Shown here piece by piece: positions 1-7,465 of a stretch of DNA of 64,000 nucleotides. The first letter of the stretch is position 1. Every line of letters begins with the position of its first letter. The translations under genes and the position numbers were made by a program. Below the pieces are notes generated by a model that was not told the origin of the DNA, did not search any database, and worked only from the letters and a program-made list of their open reading frames with translations. The stretch comes from Lachnospiraceae bacterium XBB1006 (GTDB lineage Bacteria > Bacillota > Clostridia > Lachnospirales > Lachnospiraceae), in NCBI GenBank assembly GCA_900115795.1, contig FOXT01000007.1, positions 124,001 to 188,000 on the forward strand, in the 5' to 3' direction.

Positions 1-612
1 CTGCTTCATTTTGCGAAAAATCTTTTCCTGTTCCGGGCTTAGCGGCTGATAAAGCATCTTTAGTTCCAAAGCCTTCTCAACAAACTTACCCTCTCCATAC
101 CAAAGAATAATTTCATCGCATAAGTCCACACATAAATCTGCTTTTCCGGCTCTGTGGTAAAGCGCTGCCAATTCATAGGACCAGCGTTCTGAGCCTTCCC
201 GCTCCTTATATTCCTGCAAAATTTGAATCAGTTCCTCTACCGGTGCACCCTTTGCCCGTTGAATCTGATACTTTAATATATAACGAATGTTGTCCGTAGG
301 GGAAAACTCCACGAACTCATTGTAATAATCTTCTGCCTCTTCCATATTTCCGGATTTCACCGCTACAATAGCCAATCGATAAATGATGGTCTTTCCAATT
401 GGCGACCGTTCATAGGCCGCTAAGTACATTTCCTTACTATCTTCATAGCGTCCGGCTTTCTCATAAACCTCCCCGGCAAGGCACAGCGCGGAAACCATGC
501 GGACTTTCTTCCAATTGATTCCATCAACAAGTGCAATGGCCTCATTTAGCTTTCCTTCCGAAAGGTTCGATTTAATCTCGTCTAATTTTAATTTGTATTC
601 GTATTTATCCAT
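1..612 (-). CDS. TPR-repeat protein, N-terminal 204 residues (runs off the window)
   Basis: The minus strand is open from an ATG at 612 down to base 1, so the C-terminus lies outside the window. The start is preceded by AGAAGGTGGAG. The reading is helical throughout, with repeated Tyr/Ala/Gly-rich helix pairs typical of tetratricopeptide repeats (for example around residues 40-60, 75-100 and 125-150). No catalytic motif or membrane segment is visible. TPR proteins are protein-protein scaffolds; this one is probably cytoplasmic because it lacks a signal peptide. A conserved Lachnospiraceae protein of this kind is familiar, but its function is not established. Repeat assignment is by eye. Confidence 0.75.
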   Translation of the reverse strand, partial: MDKYEYKLKLDEIKSNLSEGKLNEAIALVDGINWKKVRMVSALCLAGEVYEKAGRYEDSKEMYLAAYERSPIGKTIIYRLAIVAVKSGNMEEAEDYYNEFVEFSPTDNIRYILKYQIQRAKGAPVEELIQILQEYKEREGSERWSYELAALYHRAGKADLCVDLCDEIILWYGEGKFVEKALELKMLYQPLSPEQEKIFRKMKQ

Positions 613-682
613 GACTCCACCTTCTTTGACGGTTACGATTTCTAAAATAGGTATTCTATCCTCAATTTATAATATATATACA

Positions 683-712
683 AGTGTAACACATTCTATG
701 GTAGCTTGTCAA
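683..712 (-). promoter_or_regulatory. sigma-A-type promoter of the TPR gene
   Basis: On the minus strand TTGACA (712-707) is followed after 17 or 18 bases by TTACAC or TACACT (689-683). It sits about 70 bases upstream of the ATG at 612. The -35 box overlaps the T-run of the terminator that ends the upstream operon. Confidence 0.6.
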
Positions 713-766
713 AAAAATAGTGTCGCAAAACCACAATATCTATTAGATTTATGATTTTTACGACAC
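711..766 (-). terminator. Rho-independent terminator of the permease operon
   Basis: On the minus strand GTGTCGTAAAA (766-756) pairs with TTTTGCGACAC (730-720) with one mismatch, and the stem is followed by a run of seven Ts (717-711). It lies directly after the stop codon at 772. Confidence 0.7.
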
Positions 767-771
767 CACAT

Positions 772-2067
772 TTAGCAATCTTCTTTTTTATACTTTAACG
801 TCCGAGTATCCTCGTCTAACAAGTCCACCTCCAAAAAGGCAGCCGAATCCTCCGGAAGATGTTTCCTTCGCAGTCTTGCTTTCACAATTTCATTGAAGAT
901 ATAGTAAATAACGGCAAATACCGGCACGCCAAACAGCATGCCCAAGAAGCCAAACATACCACTGCCCACCAAAATCGCAAAAATAACCCAGAAAGAAGTA
1001 AGTCCGGTGGATTGTCCCAAAATTTTGGGTCCTAAAATATTTCCATCAAACTGTTGTAAAATCAAAATAATAATCAGGAAAGTAATAGCCTTTGTTGGGC
1101 TTTCCAATAGAATCAGCAAAAAGCTCGGAATTGCTCCTACATAAGGACCAAAAAACGGTATCACATTGGTTACACCAACCACGCAGCTAACAAGCAAAGA
1201 ATACGGCATTCTGACGATCGCTAAAATAATATAGCAAAGCACACCGATTATGATGGAATCTATGATTTTTCCAATGATAAATCCGCTAAAAATACTATGG
1301 GTTCTTCTTGCTGTGCGCACAATAACATTGCCTGTGTGCGCTGGAAATAAGCTGTAAATTATTTTCTTAAACCCACCCAAAAAATGATCTTTCTCAAGCA
1401 ACACGTAGATGCAAATAATCAATCCAATCAAGAAATTCATAATGGCCTTGGCAAACACCAAGATTCCACTGGTTACCTGCGTAATAATTTCCTTTGACTG
1501 AGGCAAAAGATCTGTTCGCAGCCACTTCTCTACATAGCTCGTTCCTTCATTAATAATGGTATCCGCATACTTTGCAAGCACTTCATTCTTCTTCAAAAAA
1601 TCCTGTACCCACTTTGATGTCTCTCGCGCCTGTCCCGGCATTGTAATTGCCAGTCCCTCGATGGTTTCATATAGCTGTGGAACCAAAATCTGAATAAACA
1701 GCAAAATGAACAACACCAATATCAGCATCGCCGTTATAATTCCTATCGTGCGGCTGGCTTTCTGAATCCACGGTTTGCCCTTTGTAATCGCCAAATGGTC
1801 AAGTCCCGCTTCAATTCGGTTCACCAATGGGTTTAACAAATAGGCAAAAATCACACCAATCGAAATCGGTTGTAAAATCGTCATAAATTGACCGATATTA
1901 GCTGATGCACCATTGTATCGTTCAATGAAAAAATATAATACTATGCTCGCCGCTAAAACAATAAACGCAGTAAGCCCCATGGCAAGATATGGACGAATAT
2001 TCCAGTTTGTTCTTGTCGTTTCCTCGCGTTTTTTAAGCGCTTCTGCCACTTTCCTATTTTCTGCCAT
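772..2067 (-). CDS. AI-2E family transporter (YtvI/PerM-type permease)
   Basis: This 431-residue integral membrane protein has a hydrophobic hairpin at about residues 30-80, two further segments near 105-125 and 205-225, and a C-terminal cluster of membrane helices around 270-400 containing the NVIPFFGPYVGAIPS stretch characteristic of the AI-2E/UPF0118 family. Members include putative autoinducer-2 exporters and sodium/proton antiporters, so the substrate cannot be read from sequence. Its start overlaps the upstream coiled-coil gene by 14 bases, so the two are translationally linked. A terminator follows immediately. The charged C-terminal tail (about residues 405-431) is presumably cytoplasmic. 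Confidence 0.85.
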   Translation of the reverse strand: MAENRKVAEALKKREETTRTNWNIRPYLAMGLTAFIVLAASIVLYFFIERYNGASANIGQFMTILQPISIGVIFAYLLNPLVNRIEAGLDHLAITKGKPWIQKASRTIGIITAMLILVLFILLFIQILVPQLYETIEGLAITMPGQARETSKWVQDFLKKNEVLAKYADTIINEGTSYVEKWLRTDLLPQSKEIITQVTSGILVFAKAIMNFLIGLIICIYVLLEKDHFLGGFKKIIYSLFPAHTGNVIVRTARRTHSIFSGFIIGKIIDSIIIGVLCYIILAIVRMPYSLLVSCVVGVTNVIPFFGPYVGAIPSFLLILLESPTKAITFLIIILILQQFDGNILGPKILGQSTGLTSFWVIFAILVGSGMFGFLGMLFGVPVFAVIYYIFNEIVKARLRRKHLPEDSAAFLEVDLLDEDTRTLKYKKEDC

Positions 2068-2902
2068 GCTTTTTCTCCTCTGCAGTTATAATTTGCGAAA
2101 CTTCCGCCGCTATAAGCGATGACAAATCTTCTGTCGCCTCCAAATCTGCCTCCTCCAGCTCTGTCTCCTGCATCGTTTTCTGCGCCGTTTTCTGCGCCGC
2201 TTTCCATTTAAAGTAATTCGAATTGGTATCAACTTTAATCTCCGGTGCTTCCACCTTCTTCTCTTCAACCGGCTTTGGTGTTCCATCTTCATTCAAGCCC
2301 ATTTTTTCAAAATATTCTTTATTAATCTTAATCTCGGGCTTCGGATAAGCGGCCGCCATACTTCCCGAATAAGCCGCCTCCTTATCCTTCTCTAATCGCT
2401 CCTTCTGCTCCTGAATCTCACGACGTCGCTCATTAATCAGACTCAGATACATCTGATCGTCTCGCATTTCGAACAGCACATCCTGTAATTCTTTCTGATT
2501 TGCCCGTAAAAGATTCTTCTCATCTTGCAGCTTATTCTGAAACTCTAGCGAAATCTGTTCCATACTACGCTTACTCTGTTCCACAATACGCACCAATCTG
2601 GTAATAGCCTCATCCGTATACATTACTGACGCAGAATATACATCCTCTGCTGCTGATTCCGCATTCTTTACCGCATTGTCATACTCTTTACGCATCTGGT
2701 ATTTTGCTTCTTTCTTCTGCTGTACAGTCAGCTTATATTCATCTAACATATCATAAAAGCATTGACTCATCAGATTCAAATACTCAAATAAAACCTGTTT
2801 ATCCATCACTACTTTGTCCTGCTCTCCACGTACCTTCGGGCACTCGGAAATCATGACATGAATCCGCTTTAATACTTTTTCCCAATTATTCTCCGCACTC
2901 AT
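2054..2902 (-). CDS. coiled-coil cytoplasmic protein of unknown function
   Basis: I place the start at the ATG at 2902 (MSAENN...) because AGGAAG lies a few bases upstream. A longer open frame to 2971 has no such site. The protein (282 residues) is almost wholly helical and charged, with a long heptad-rich section from about residue 60 to 190 and a low-complexity Lys/Glu/Ala region before the end. No known domain is recognised. It overlaps the AI-2E permease gene by 14 bases, which suggests a paired function such as a cytoplasmic partner, but that is inference. Confidence 0.75.
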   Translation of the reverse strand: MSAENNWEKVLKRIHVMISECPKVRGEQDKVVMDKQVLFEYLNLMSQCFYDMLDEYKLTVQQKKEAKYQMRKEYDNAVKNAESAAEDVYSASVMYTDEAITRLVRIVEQSKRSMEQISLEFQNKLQDEKNLLRANQKELQDVLFEMRDDQMYLSLINERRREIQEQKERLEKDKEAAYSGSMAAAYPKPEIKINKEYFEKMGLNEDGTPKPVEEKKVEAPEIKVDTNSNYFKWKAAQKTAQKTMQETELEEADLEATEDLSSLIAAEVSQIITAEEKKHGRK

Positions 2903-3007
2903 TATTATTCTTCCTAACTTTCCTAAAAAATACTCCTCTTCTATTATAAGAAAAAAATGCCTATCTGACAATGCGATTCTTTAAACTTTTTCTTGCCTTT
3001 TAAAATT

Positions 3008-3260
3008 CTAAATTGCATTATATGTGGAAACCACTAACCCCTGAGTGTTCATATGGACAAGACAATCGATGGAACGGCGCAATCCGTGTAGCCGCAAACG
3101 ATATAAATTTCGTTGGCGACCGAGATATCGCCTAACATGAAAGCTCCTTTAGGATATGCAACGTTTGTCGTAACAGAACCGGATCGGTACCATTAGGTAT
3201 ATGAAGTGTAGTAAAATGCTTGCATTTCCTACATACCATTATGGAATTGAACGAGCTTAA
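3008..3260 (-). mobile_element. decayed IS66-family remnant (end of the small accessory ORF plus start of a frameshifted TnpB-like ORF)
   Basis: On the minus strand a frame ending at the TAG at 3134-3132 reads TLHIPNGTDPVLLRQTLHIL then KELSC, which fits the C-terminus of the first small IS66 ORF. Its stop is nearly coincident with an ATG at 3138 that opens MLGDISVANEIYIVCGYTD, the typical beginning of IS66 Orf2/TnpB. After the Asp the frame is lost by one base: shifting frame gives RRSID, matching the (M)R(K/R)xIDGL motif expected there, and the reading stops at 3008. No transposase and no terminal inverted repeats are present. The identification is from memory of the family. Confidence 0.55.
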
Positions 3261-3312
3261 TGTCACCACGTGGAATTATTTTGCGCTTACTAACAAGTTA
3301 TGACAATATATG

Positions 3313-3369
3313 ATAACATAAATATTGATTGATAACATAAAAGATGTTATTATTAATAATAAATGTTAT
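3313..3369. promoter_or_regulatory. four-half-site symmetric operator upstream of the AbiE-like pair
   Basis: ATAACAT occurs at 3313-3319 and 3332-3338, and its inverse ATGTTAT at 3344-3350 and 3363-3369. The four are exactly mirror-symmetric about base 3341 with spacings of 19, 12 and 19 bases. A plausible promoter (TTGATA at 3329 followed after about 16 bases by an AT-rich TATTAA box) lies inside it, so binding would block transcription of the gene starting at 3385. Antitoxins of AbiE systems are known to bind inverted repeats at their own promoter. Confidence 0.6.
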
Positions 3370-3384
3370 TGAGGCGGTGATAAG

Positions 3385-4338
3385 ATGAATGAAATCATAA
3401 AAGCTGCGTTTGGAATATCTTGTACAAGTAAGGAGACGAAACTGACCGGATTGCCGTTATACTTGACGGAAGGTCGAAGGTTTGAAGTCATGGAAATTGA
3501 GGATTATCAATTTCTAGCAGTGTACTTATCCGATAATGAAAAATTCGGAACGGTAGCATTGCTGAAACAACTAGCGATTTTGCAGAAGAAGAGTGGTCTT
3601 GATGTTGCGTTTGTTTTTAAGAATCTTACATGGGTCCAGAGGGAAGCGTTAGTTGAAAAAAGAATACCCTTTGTTTATGGTGAGGAGCAAATATATCTTC
3701 CGTTTTTAGGAATTGCCTTGCGGAGTCGGATTAAAAAAACACTTATTCTATCGGAAGATAAAATGATGCCGGTATCCCAGAGTCTGTTTCTTTACATGCT
3801 TTACCATGATCTTGGAAGTGGAATATTAAAGAAAGATGCAGCGGAGGTGCTGCATCTGACAAGAACTTCGATTACAAGAGCTTCGGAGCAGTTGAAGCGA
3901 ATGGGCTTGATTTCAGAAAAGAGTGTTGGAAAAGAGACTCCGATGCAAACAACTGCAAAAGGAAAAGAATTGTTTTTGGCAGCTAAGCCATATCTGGTCA
4001 ATCCGGTACAACGTAGAATCTATGTAAGCGATTATCCGGGAGATGATGTTCTCTTGGCTGGTGAAAGTGCGCTGAGTGCCAAGAGCATGCTTGCAGAACC
4101 TAAACATAAAACCTTTGCATGCTACAAGGGAGATGAGCGCATCAAGCATTGGACAGAAGTTGATCCACAATGGACGAAGGAAGAGGTTTATTGCGTAGAG
4201 TTATGGAAATATAATCCATGCTATTTATCGCAGGAAAAGGCTGTTGACGTGGTCTCGCTTGCTATGTCTCTAGCAGAGAATGAAGATGAGAGAGTACAAG
4301 GAGAATTAGAGGAATACATGGAGGGCTATGAATGGTAG
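3385..4338 (+). CDS. AbiEi-like / winged-helix transcriptional regulator (putative antitoxin)
   Basis: A 317-residue protein with a start preceded by GAGGCGG. Residues about 130-200 form a MarR-like winged helix (SQSLFLYMLYHDLGSG..., LHLTRTSITRASEQLKRMGLI, then a wing). The C-terminal part has LAGESALSAKSML followed by a domain ending in a short acidic helix, resembling the AbiEi C-terminal region. Residues 1-110 are an unassigned alpha/beta domain. The gene overlaps the downstream nucleotidyltransferase by 7 bases and sits behind a symmetric operator. In AbiE type IV systems the first gene is an autoregulating antitoxin. Here the helix-turn-helix is central rather than N-terminal, so the assignment is by arrangement and partial resemblance. 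Confidence 0.6.
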   Translation: MNEIIKAAFGISCTSKETKLTGLPLYLTEGRRFEVMEIEDYQFLAVYLSDNEKFGTVALLKQLAILQKKSGLDVAFVFKNLTWVQREALVEKRIPFVYGEEQIYLPFLGIALRSRIKKTLILSEDKMMPVSQSLFLYMLYHDLGSGILKKDAAEVLHLTRTSITRASEQLKRMGLISEKSVGKETPMQTTAKGKELFLAAKPYLVNPVQRRIYVSDYPGDDVLLAGESALSAKSMLAEPKHKTFACYKGDERIKHWTEVDPQWTKEEVYCVELWKYNPCYLSQEKAVDVVSLAMSLAENEDERVQGELEEYMEGYEW

Positions 4339-5075
4339 AAGGAATTCAGTCATTTAGGGAAAAGTTTAAAGATTATGAGGCAAACTATACCATTATCGGT
4401 GGTGCGGCCTGTGATATTTTAATGGCGGAAGCAGACATTGATTTTCGACTTACAAAGGATTTGGATATAATCTTGATTCTTGAAGACTCAAGCGAAAAAT
4501 TTGCGAAGGTATTTTGGGAATATATTAAAGAAGCCGGATATAAGTGTGGGTGGAAAAATAGTGAAAAGATGCATTTTTACAGATTCACAGAACCGAAGCC
4601 AGGGTATCCGATTATGATAGAGCTTTTTTCAAGAAAGCCGGGATATCAGTTGGAGGTTGAAGAAGGCATTATTCCGATTCACATCGATGATGATGTGTCA
4701 AGTCTGTCAGCAATTTTATTGAATGATGATTTTTATAATTTCATGATGGAAGGAAGAACCCTAATAGATGGAATTAGTGTTTTGCGTGCAGAATACCTTA
4801 TTCCGTTTAAAATGTATGCTTGGCTAGATTTGGGGAAGAGAAAGCAGCGTGGGGAGCATGTTAATGACCGTGATTTCAAAAAGCATAAGAATGATGTTTT
4901 TCGACTTCTTCAGATTATTAATCCAGAAGAAAAAATCATATCGACAGGATTGGTAAAAGACAGTATTGAAGAGTTTCTTGATAAGATGAAATCAGAATCG
5001 ATTCGGGTAGAACAACTCGGATTAAACATATCACAAGAAGATGCGCTGAAGGTTTTACATAATGTGTATCAATAG
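4332..5075 (+). CDS. AbiEii-like nucleotidyltransferase (putative toxin)
   Basis: This 247-residue protein starts inside the last codons of the upstream regulator. The nucleotidyltransferase core is clear: TIIGGAACDILM near residue 20, then TKDLDIILIL near 38-47 giving the GG...DxD arrangement, with IMIELFSR near 95 as a candidate third acidic position. LIPFKMYAWLDL with K/R-rich residues near 155-170 and a basic helical C-terminal region follow, as in the DUF1814/AbiEii family. Such proteins transfer nucleotides to tRNA or other targets, arrest growth and are held in check by the partner. Toxicity here is inferred from family and operon structure. Confidence 0.65.
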   Translation: MVEGIQSFREKFKDYEANYTIIGGAACDILMAEADIDFRLTKDLDIILILEDSSEKFAKVFWEYIKEAGYKCGWKNSEKMHFYRFTEPKPGYPIMIELFSRKPGYQLEVEEGIIPIHIDDDVSSLSAILLNDDFYNFMMEGRTLIDGISVLRAEYLIPFKMYAWLDLGKRKQRGEHVNDRDFKKHKNDVFRLLQIINPEEKIISTGLVKDSIEEFLDKMKSESIRVEQLGLNISQEDALKVLHNVYQ

Positions 5076-5136
5076 AAAAATAACTACAATTAAATAAAAC
5101 TCAGTAAAATAAACTTTTCTGCTTAATCAGCAGACA

Positions 5137-5367
5137 CTATTTAAACATTTCAATATCTTTTTCAAGAAATACCTTCTGCCCCCACGGATTGATTATAAAC
5201 CCAAGACAATCCGGCTAATGATCTACCATATCAAACAACGCCTTAATCGATTGTTGGATGGTGGACGCTGGCTCCCCCTTATCAATTTCATCCCGACTGG
5301 TAAAAATCGGGATAAAATATTTTCCTTTTTCATTTACAACCAAGTGTCGAAACCGAATGCCAACACA
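5137..5367 (-). pseudogene. SseB-like protein, C-terminal fragment with an internal stop
   Basis: Reading the minus strand from about 5367 gives RFRHLVVNEKGKYFIPIFTS, then DEIDKGEP and a helix, then TAG at 5217-5215, then PDCLGFIINPWGQKVFLEKD and a stop at 5139-5137. The 'fIPIfTS..E...' strand plus 'GfiINPwg..v.l' end is the pattern of the SseB N-terminal domain family. The conserved ending continues in frame past the stop, which argues for a nonsense mutation in a 5'-truncated copy. It begins immediately after, and in the same frame as, the stop codon of the gene ending at 5368. Confidence 0.6.
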
Positions 5368-6345
5368 TTAAAAATCAATCTCATACTCCAGATATCTTCT
5401 AGACTCATTTTTTACTTCGCTTGACATCGTGGCATTTCCACTACATTTTAACTTTTTAAGGTATGCATCCACCACAATAGCGTCGTTCTCCTTTATGCCG
5501 GAAGTATTACTGAGCTTAATAACAAATTTCTGATGCTTTAATGCCGCAGACTCATCTAAGCGCATTTCGATTAACTGCTTGATACTACGGTCATTTTTGA
5601 AAAAACGTAGCTCCGGTTCCTTTGGGTCATGTCCCTCACAATCCATTTCAGCAGCAATTTGAATAGCTCCAAAACCCGTAACTTCTGTCTCTCGTTCAAA
5701 CTCTCCAGACACAGGCGATAACACATTCGCATTCTTTTTCTTTTTTGAAAAATAGGTCTTTTCCTCTTTGTAAGTAACTTTAAAATGTGTTGCTCCAAGA
5801 TCATGTGCAATCTTTTGAAGCTCACTCACACGTTCAACCTTTAATTGATTAAAATACTCATCCAGCGCAATATACCGATTTCTATCAGTGGGATCAACAT
5901 AGTAGAACTCATAACCCTCATCCGGAAACAAAGTTATATTTACTAACGGAACCATCTCTGGGTACATATTAACAACTCTGGTTCCCTTAACATCTGAGTA
6001 ATATCCGATAGAATCCTTGCATGCTCTTTTGTTCATTCTTTTTTTGTCCACATCACACAACCTCACTATCTTGGAAAGACAAAAATCGGAATCTGTAAGA
6101 TTATGTACAAAAATAGGACTATACATCCAGTCTTCAAATTCCAGTGATTTTTCATCCGCTACCCTCTTCAATGTTTCCGCAACTTCTTTAGCACCGTTTT
6201 TTAACTCCTCTACAACTACCTTTGCGTCATCTTTATCAATGATTCCATCCTCATTTTTGTCCATGGCCTTAATAGCAGCACCCTTTGCTTTATCTGCCAA
6301 GTCTATTGCACCATCTTTTAGTCCCGCAATAAATTCATTCTTCAT
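5368..6345 (-). CDS. hypothetical protein with an EF-hand-like loop
   Basis: The start is taken at the ATG at 6345 (MKNEFIAG...) because GGGAGAAG lies just upstream; an ATG five codons earlier overlaps that site. The protein is 325 residues. An N-terminal amphipathic helix is followed at about residues 29-40 by DKNEDGIIDKDD, which has the acidic spacing of a calcium-binding EF-hand/dockerin-type loop, and another helix. The remainder is a mixed alpha/beta domain that I do not recognise, with no signal peptide or membrane segment. Single bacterial EF-hand loops can be structural rather than regulatory. Confidence 0.7.
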   Translation of the reverse strand: MKNEFIAGLKDGAIDLADKAKGAAIKAMDKNEDGIIDKDDAKVVVEELKNGAKEVAETLKRVADEKSLEFEDWMYSPIFVHNLTDSDFCLSKIVRLCDVDKKRMNKRACKDSIGYYSDVKGTRVVNMYPEMVPLVNITLFPDEGYEFYYVDPTDRNRYIALDEYFNQLKVERVSELQKIAHDLGATHFKVTYKEEKTYFSKKKKNANVLSPVSGEFERETEVTGFGAIQIAAEMDCEGHDPKEPELRFFKNDRSIKQLIEMRLDESAALKHQKFVIKLSNTSGIKENDAIVVDAYLKKLKCSGNATMSSEVKNESRRYLEYEIDF

Positions 6346-6417
6346 AGTAACTTCTCCCATCTTTATATTAAATCTTTAAAATCTATTATCCACAATACCT
6401 ATCCCATATTACGTACA

Positions 6418-6648
6418 TCATATCATCCCGCAATTACCTTTTTCCGGTCCTTCAACCCCGGAAACGTAATGCGCATTAAATTCCATGTTAATCTCATGGA
6501 TTTCCTTCTTGCCGTCTATATAATCCTGATACATCTCCGCAAGCCCTGGCATGCAGCCATCACAGGCGCCACTGATATTGCCAAGTGACTCCGCAACAAT
6601 TTGTTCCCGCTGCTCACGGGTCGTGTTTTTTATTAAAATTGAATCCAT
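6418..6648 (-). CDS. small conserved-looking cysteine-containing protein, 76 residues
   Basis: The ATG at 6648 is preceded by AGAGGAG. The product is short, acidic and soluble, with a CDGC motif near residues 29-32 and a further cysteine near the C-terminus (GNCGMI), so metal or disulfide chemistry is possible. I recognise it only as a type of small hypothetical protein found in Clostridia. It stands alone between the EF-hand gene downstream and a promoter region upstream. Confidence 0.65.
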   Translation of the reverse strand: MDSILIKNTTREQREQIVAESLGNISGACDGCMPGLAEMYQDYIDGKKEIHEINMEFNAHYVSGVEGPEKGNCGMI

Positions 6649-6943
6649 TCCTTAATCTCCTCTGATATTTTTAACTTCCTTTTCTTTCCCACAAAAAAAG
6701 CACCCACGCCATCCACAAAGAACAGCTTAGATGCATTCTCGGTAACAATTATAAACTACTCACATGTCCCCCAACTTCTGCTTCGTAAAGCTTATTATCC
6801 TTCGTAGAATAACGCTTACTACATGATTCTGTCATTTCCCTCGTATTATTGTAACACGTCCCTTTGACCAAAACAACAACAAATTTCTCAACGCGCTTTC
6901 CTTCAGCGCACGGCTATCATAAAACCAAGTTCCAGAACACAGA
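6649..6943. other. intergenic region between divergent genes, no gene seen
   Basis: This 295-base stretch separates the minus-strand 76-residue gene from the plus-strand deformylase gene. It is AT-rich and contains a TATAAT-like box on the minus strand near 6755, with no convincing -35 at the right distance. I see no structured RNA, repeat or open frame with a ribosome binding site. An antisense frame through the deformylase region continues into it but has no initiation signal. Confidence 0.5.
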
Positions 6944-6972
6944 TTGACCTTTTGCTTTCTATATGGTACGAT
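6944..6972 (+). promoter_or_regulatory. sigma-A-type promoter of the deformylase gene
   Basis: TTGACC (6944-6949), 17 bases, then TACGAT (6967-6972), about 60 bases upstream of the ATG at 7031, which has AAAGGAG in front. Confidence 0.6.
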
Positions 6973-7030
6973 AACGTTCACAAGGTTTTTCATTATCATT
7001 CCAAATAAGCATGGCAAAGGAGAGCTATAA

Positions 7031-7441
7031 ATGGTAAAGCAAATCGTTCGAGACCCATTATTTTTACAGCAAAAGTCCGTTCCGGCAACGGAGGCAGACA
7101 AGCAGGTGGTCATAGACTTAATAGATACCCTAAAAGCCAACCGGGATCGGTGCGTTGGCATGGCTGCCAACATGATTGGTGTAAAGAAACAAATTATTGT
7201 TGTTGCCGCAGGGCCATTTATTTTTCCGATGATTAATCCGGTGATTACTAAGAAAACCGGCAAATATGAAACAGAAGAAAGCTGTCTTTCTCTAGATGGC
7301 GTCCGCCCATGCACGCGCTATAAAGAAATTGAAGTAGACTATCTTGATCAGAACTTTAAGCCTCAACACGGAAAATACACGGAGTTTACCGCACAAATTA
7401 TACAACACGAAATTGATCATTTTGAAGGAGTTTTAATCTAA
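7031..7441 (+). CDS. def: peptide deformylase
   Basis: A 136-residue metalloenzyme that removes the formyl group from the N-terminal methionine of new proteins. All three family motifs are present: CVGMAANMIG (motif 1, normally GxGxAAxQxG, near residue 40), EESCLSL (motif 2, the cysteine binds the metal, near 80-85) and QHEIDHFEGVLI (motif 3, HExxH, at the C-terminus). Motif 1 has Met in place of the usual Gln, as seen in some short deformylases of Clostridia. The protein ends directly after motif 3, without the C-terminal extension of the long types. It is transcribed alone. Confidence 0.92.
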   Translation: MVKQIVRDPLFLQQKSVPATEADKQVVIDLIDTLKANRDRCVGMAANMIGVKKQIIVVAAGPFIFPMINPVITKKTGKYETEESCLSLDGVRPCTRYKEIEVDYLDQNFKPQHGKYTEFTAQIIQHEIDHFEGVLI

Positions 7442-7465
7442 TGAATATACAGCTTTCCTACTCTT

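Noticed and set aside
5218-5424. 68-codon plus-strand frame
   Set aside because: It lies opposite the SseB-like remnant and lacks a ribosome binding site; the minus-strand reading explains the sequence better.
6832-7314. 160-codon minus-strand frame
   Set aside because: It is antisense to the deformylase gene, which has all three catalytic motifs; the antisense reading has no recognisable feature.
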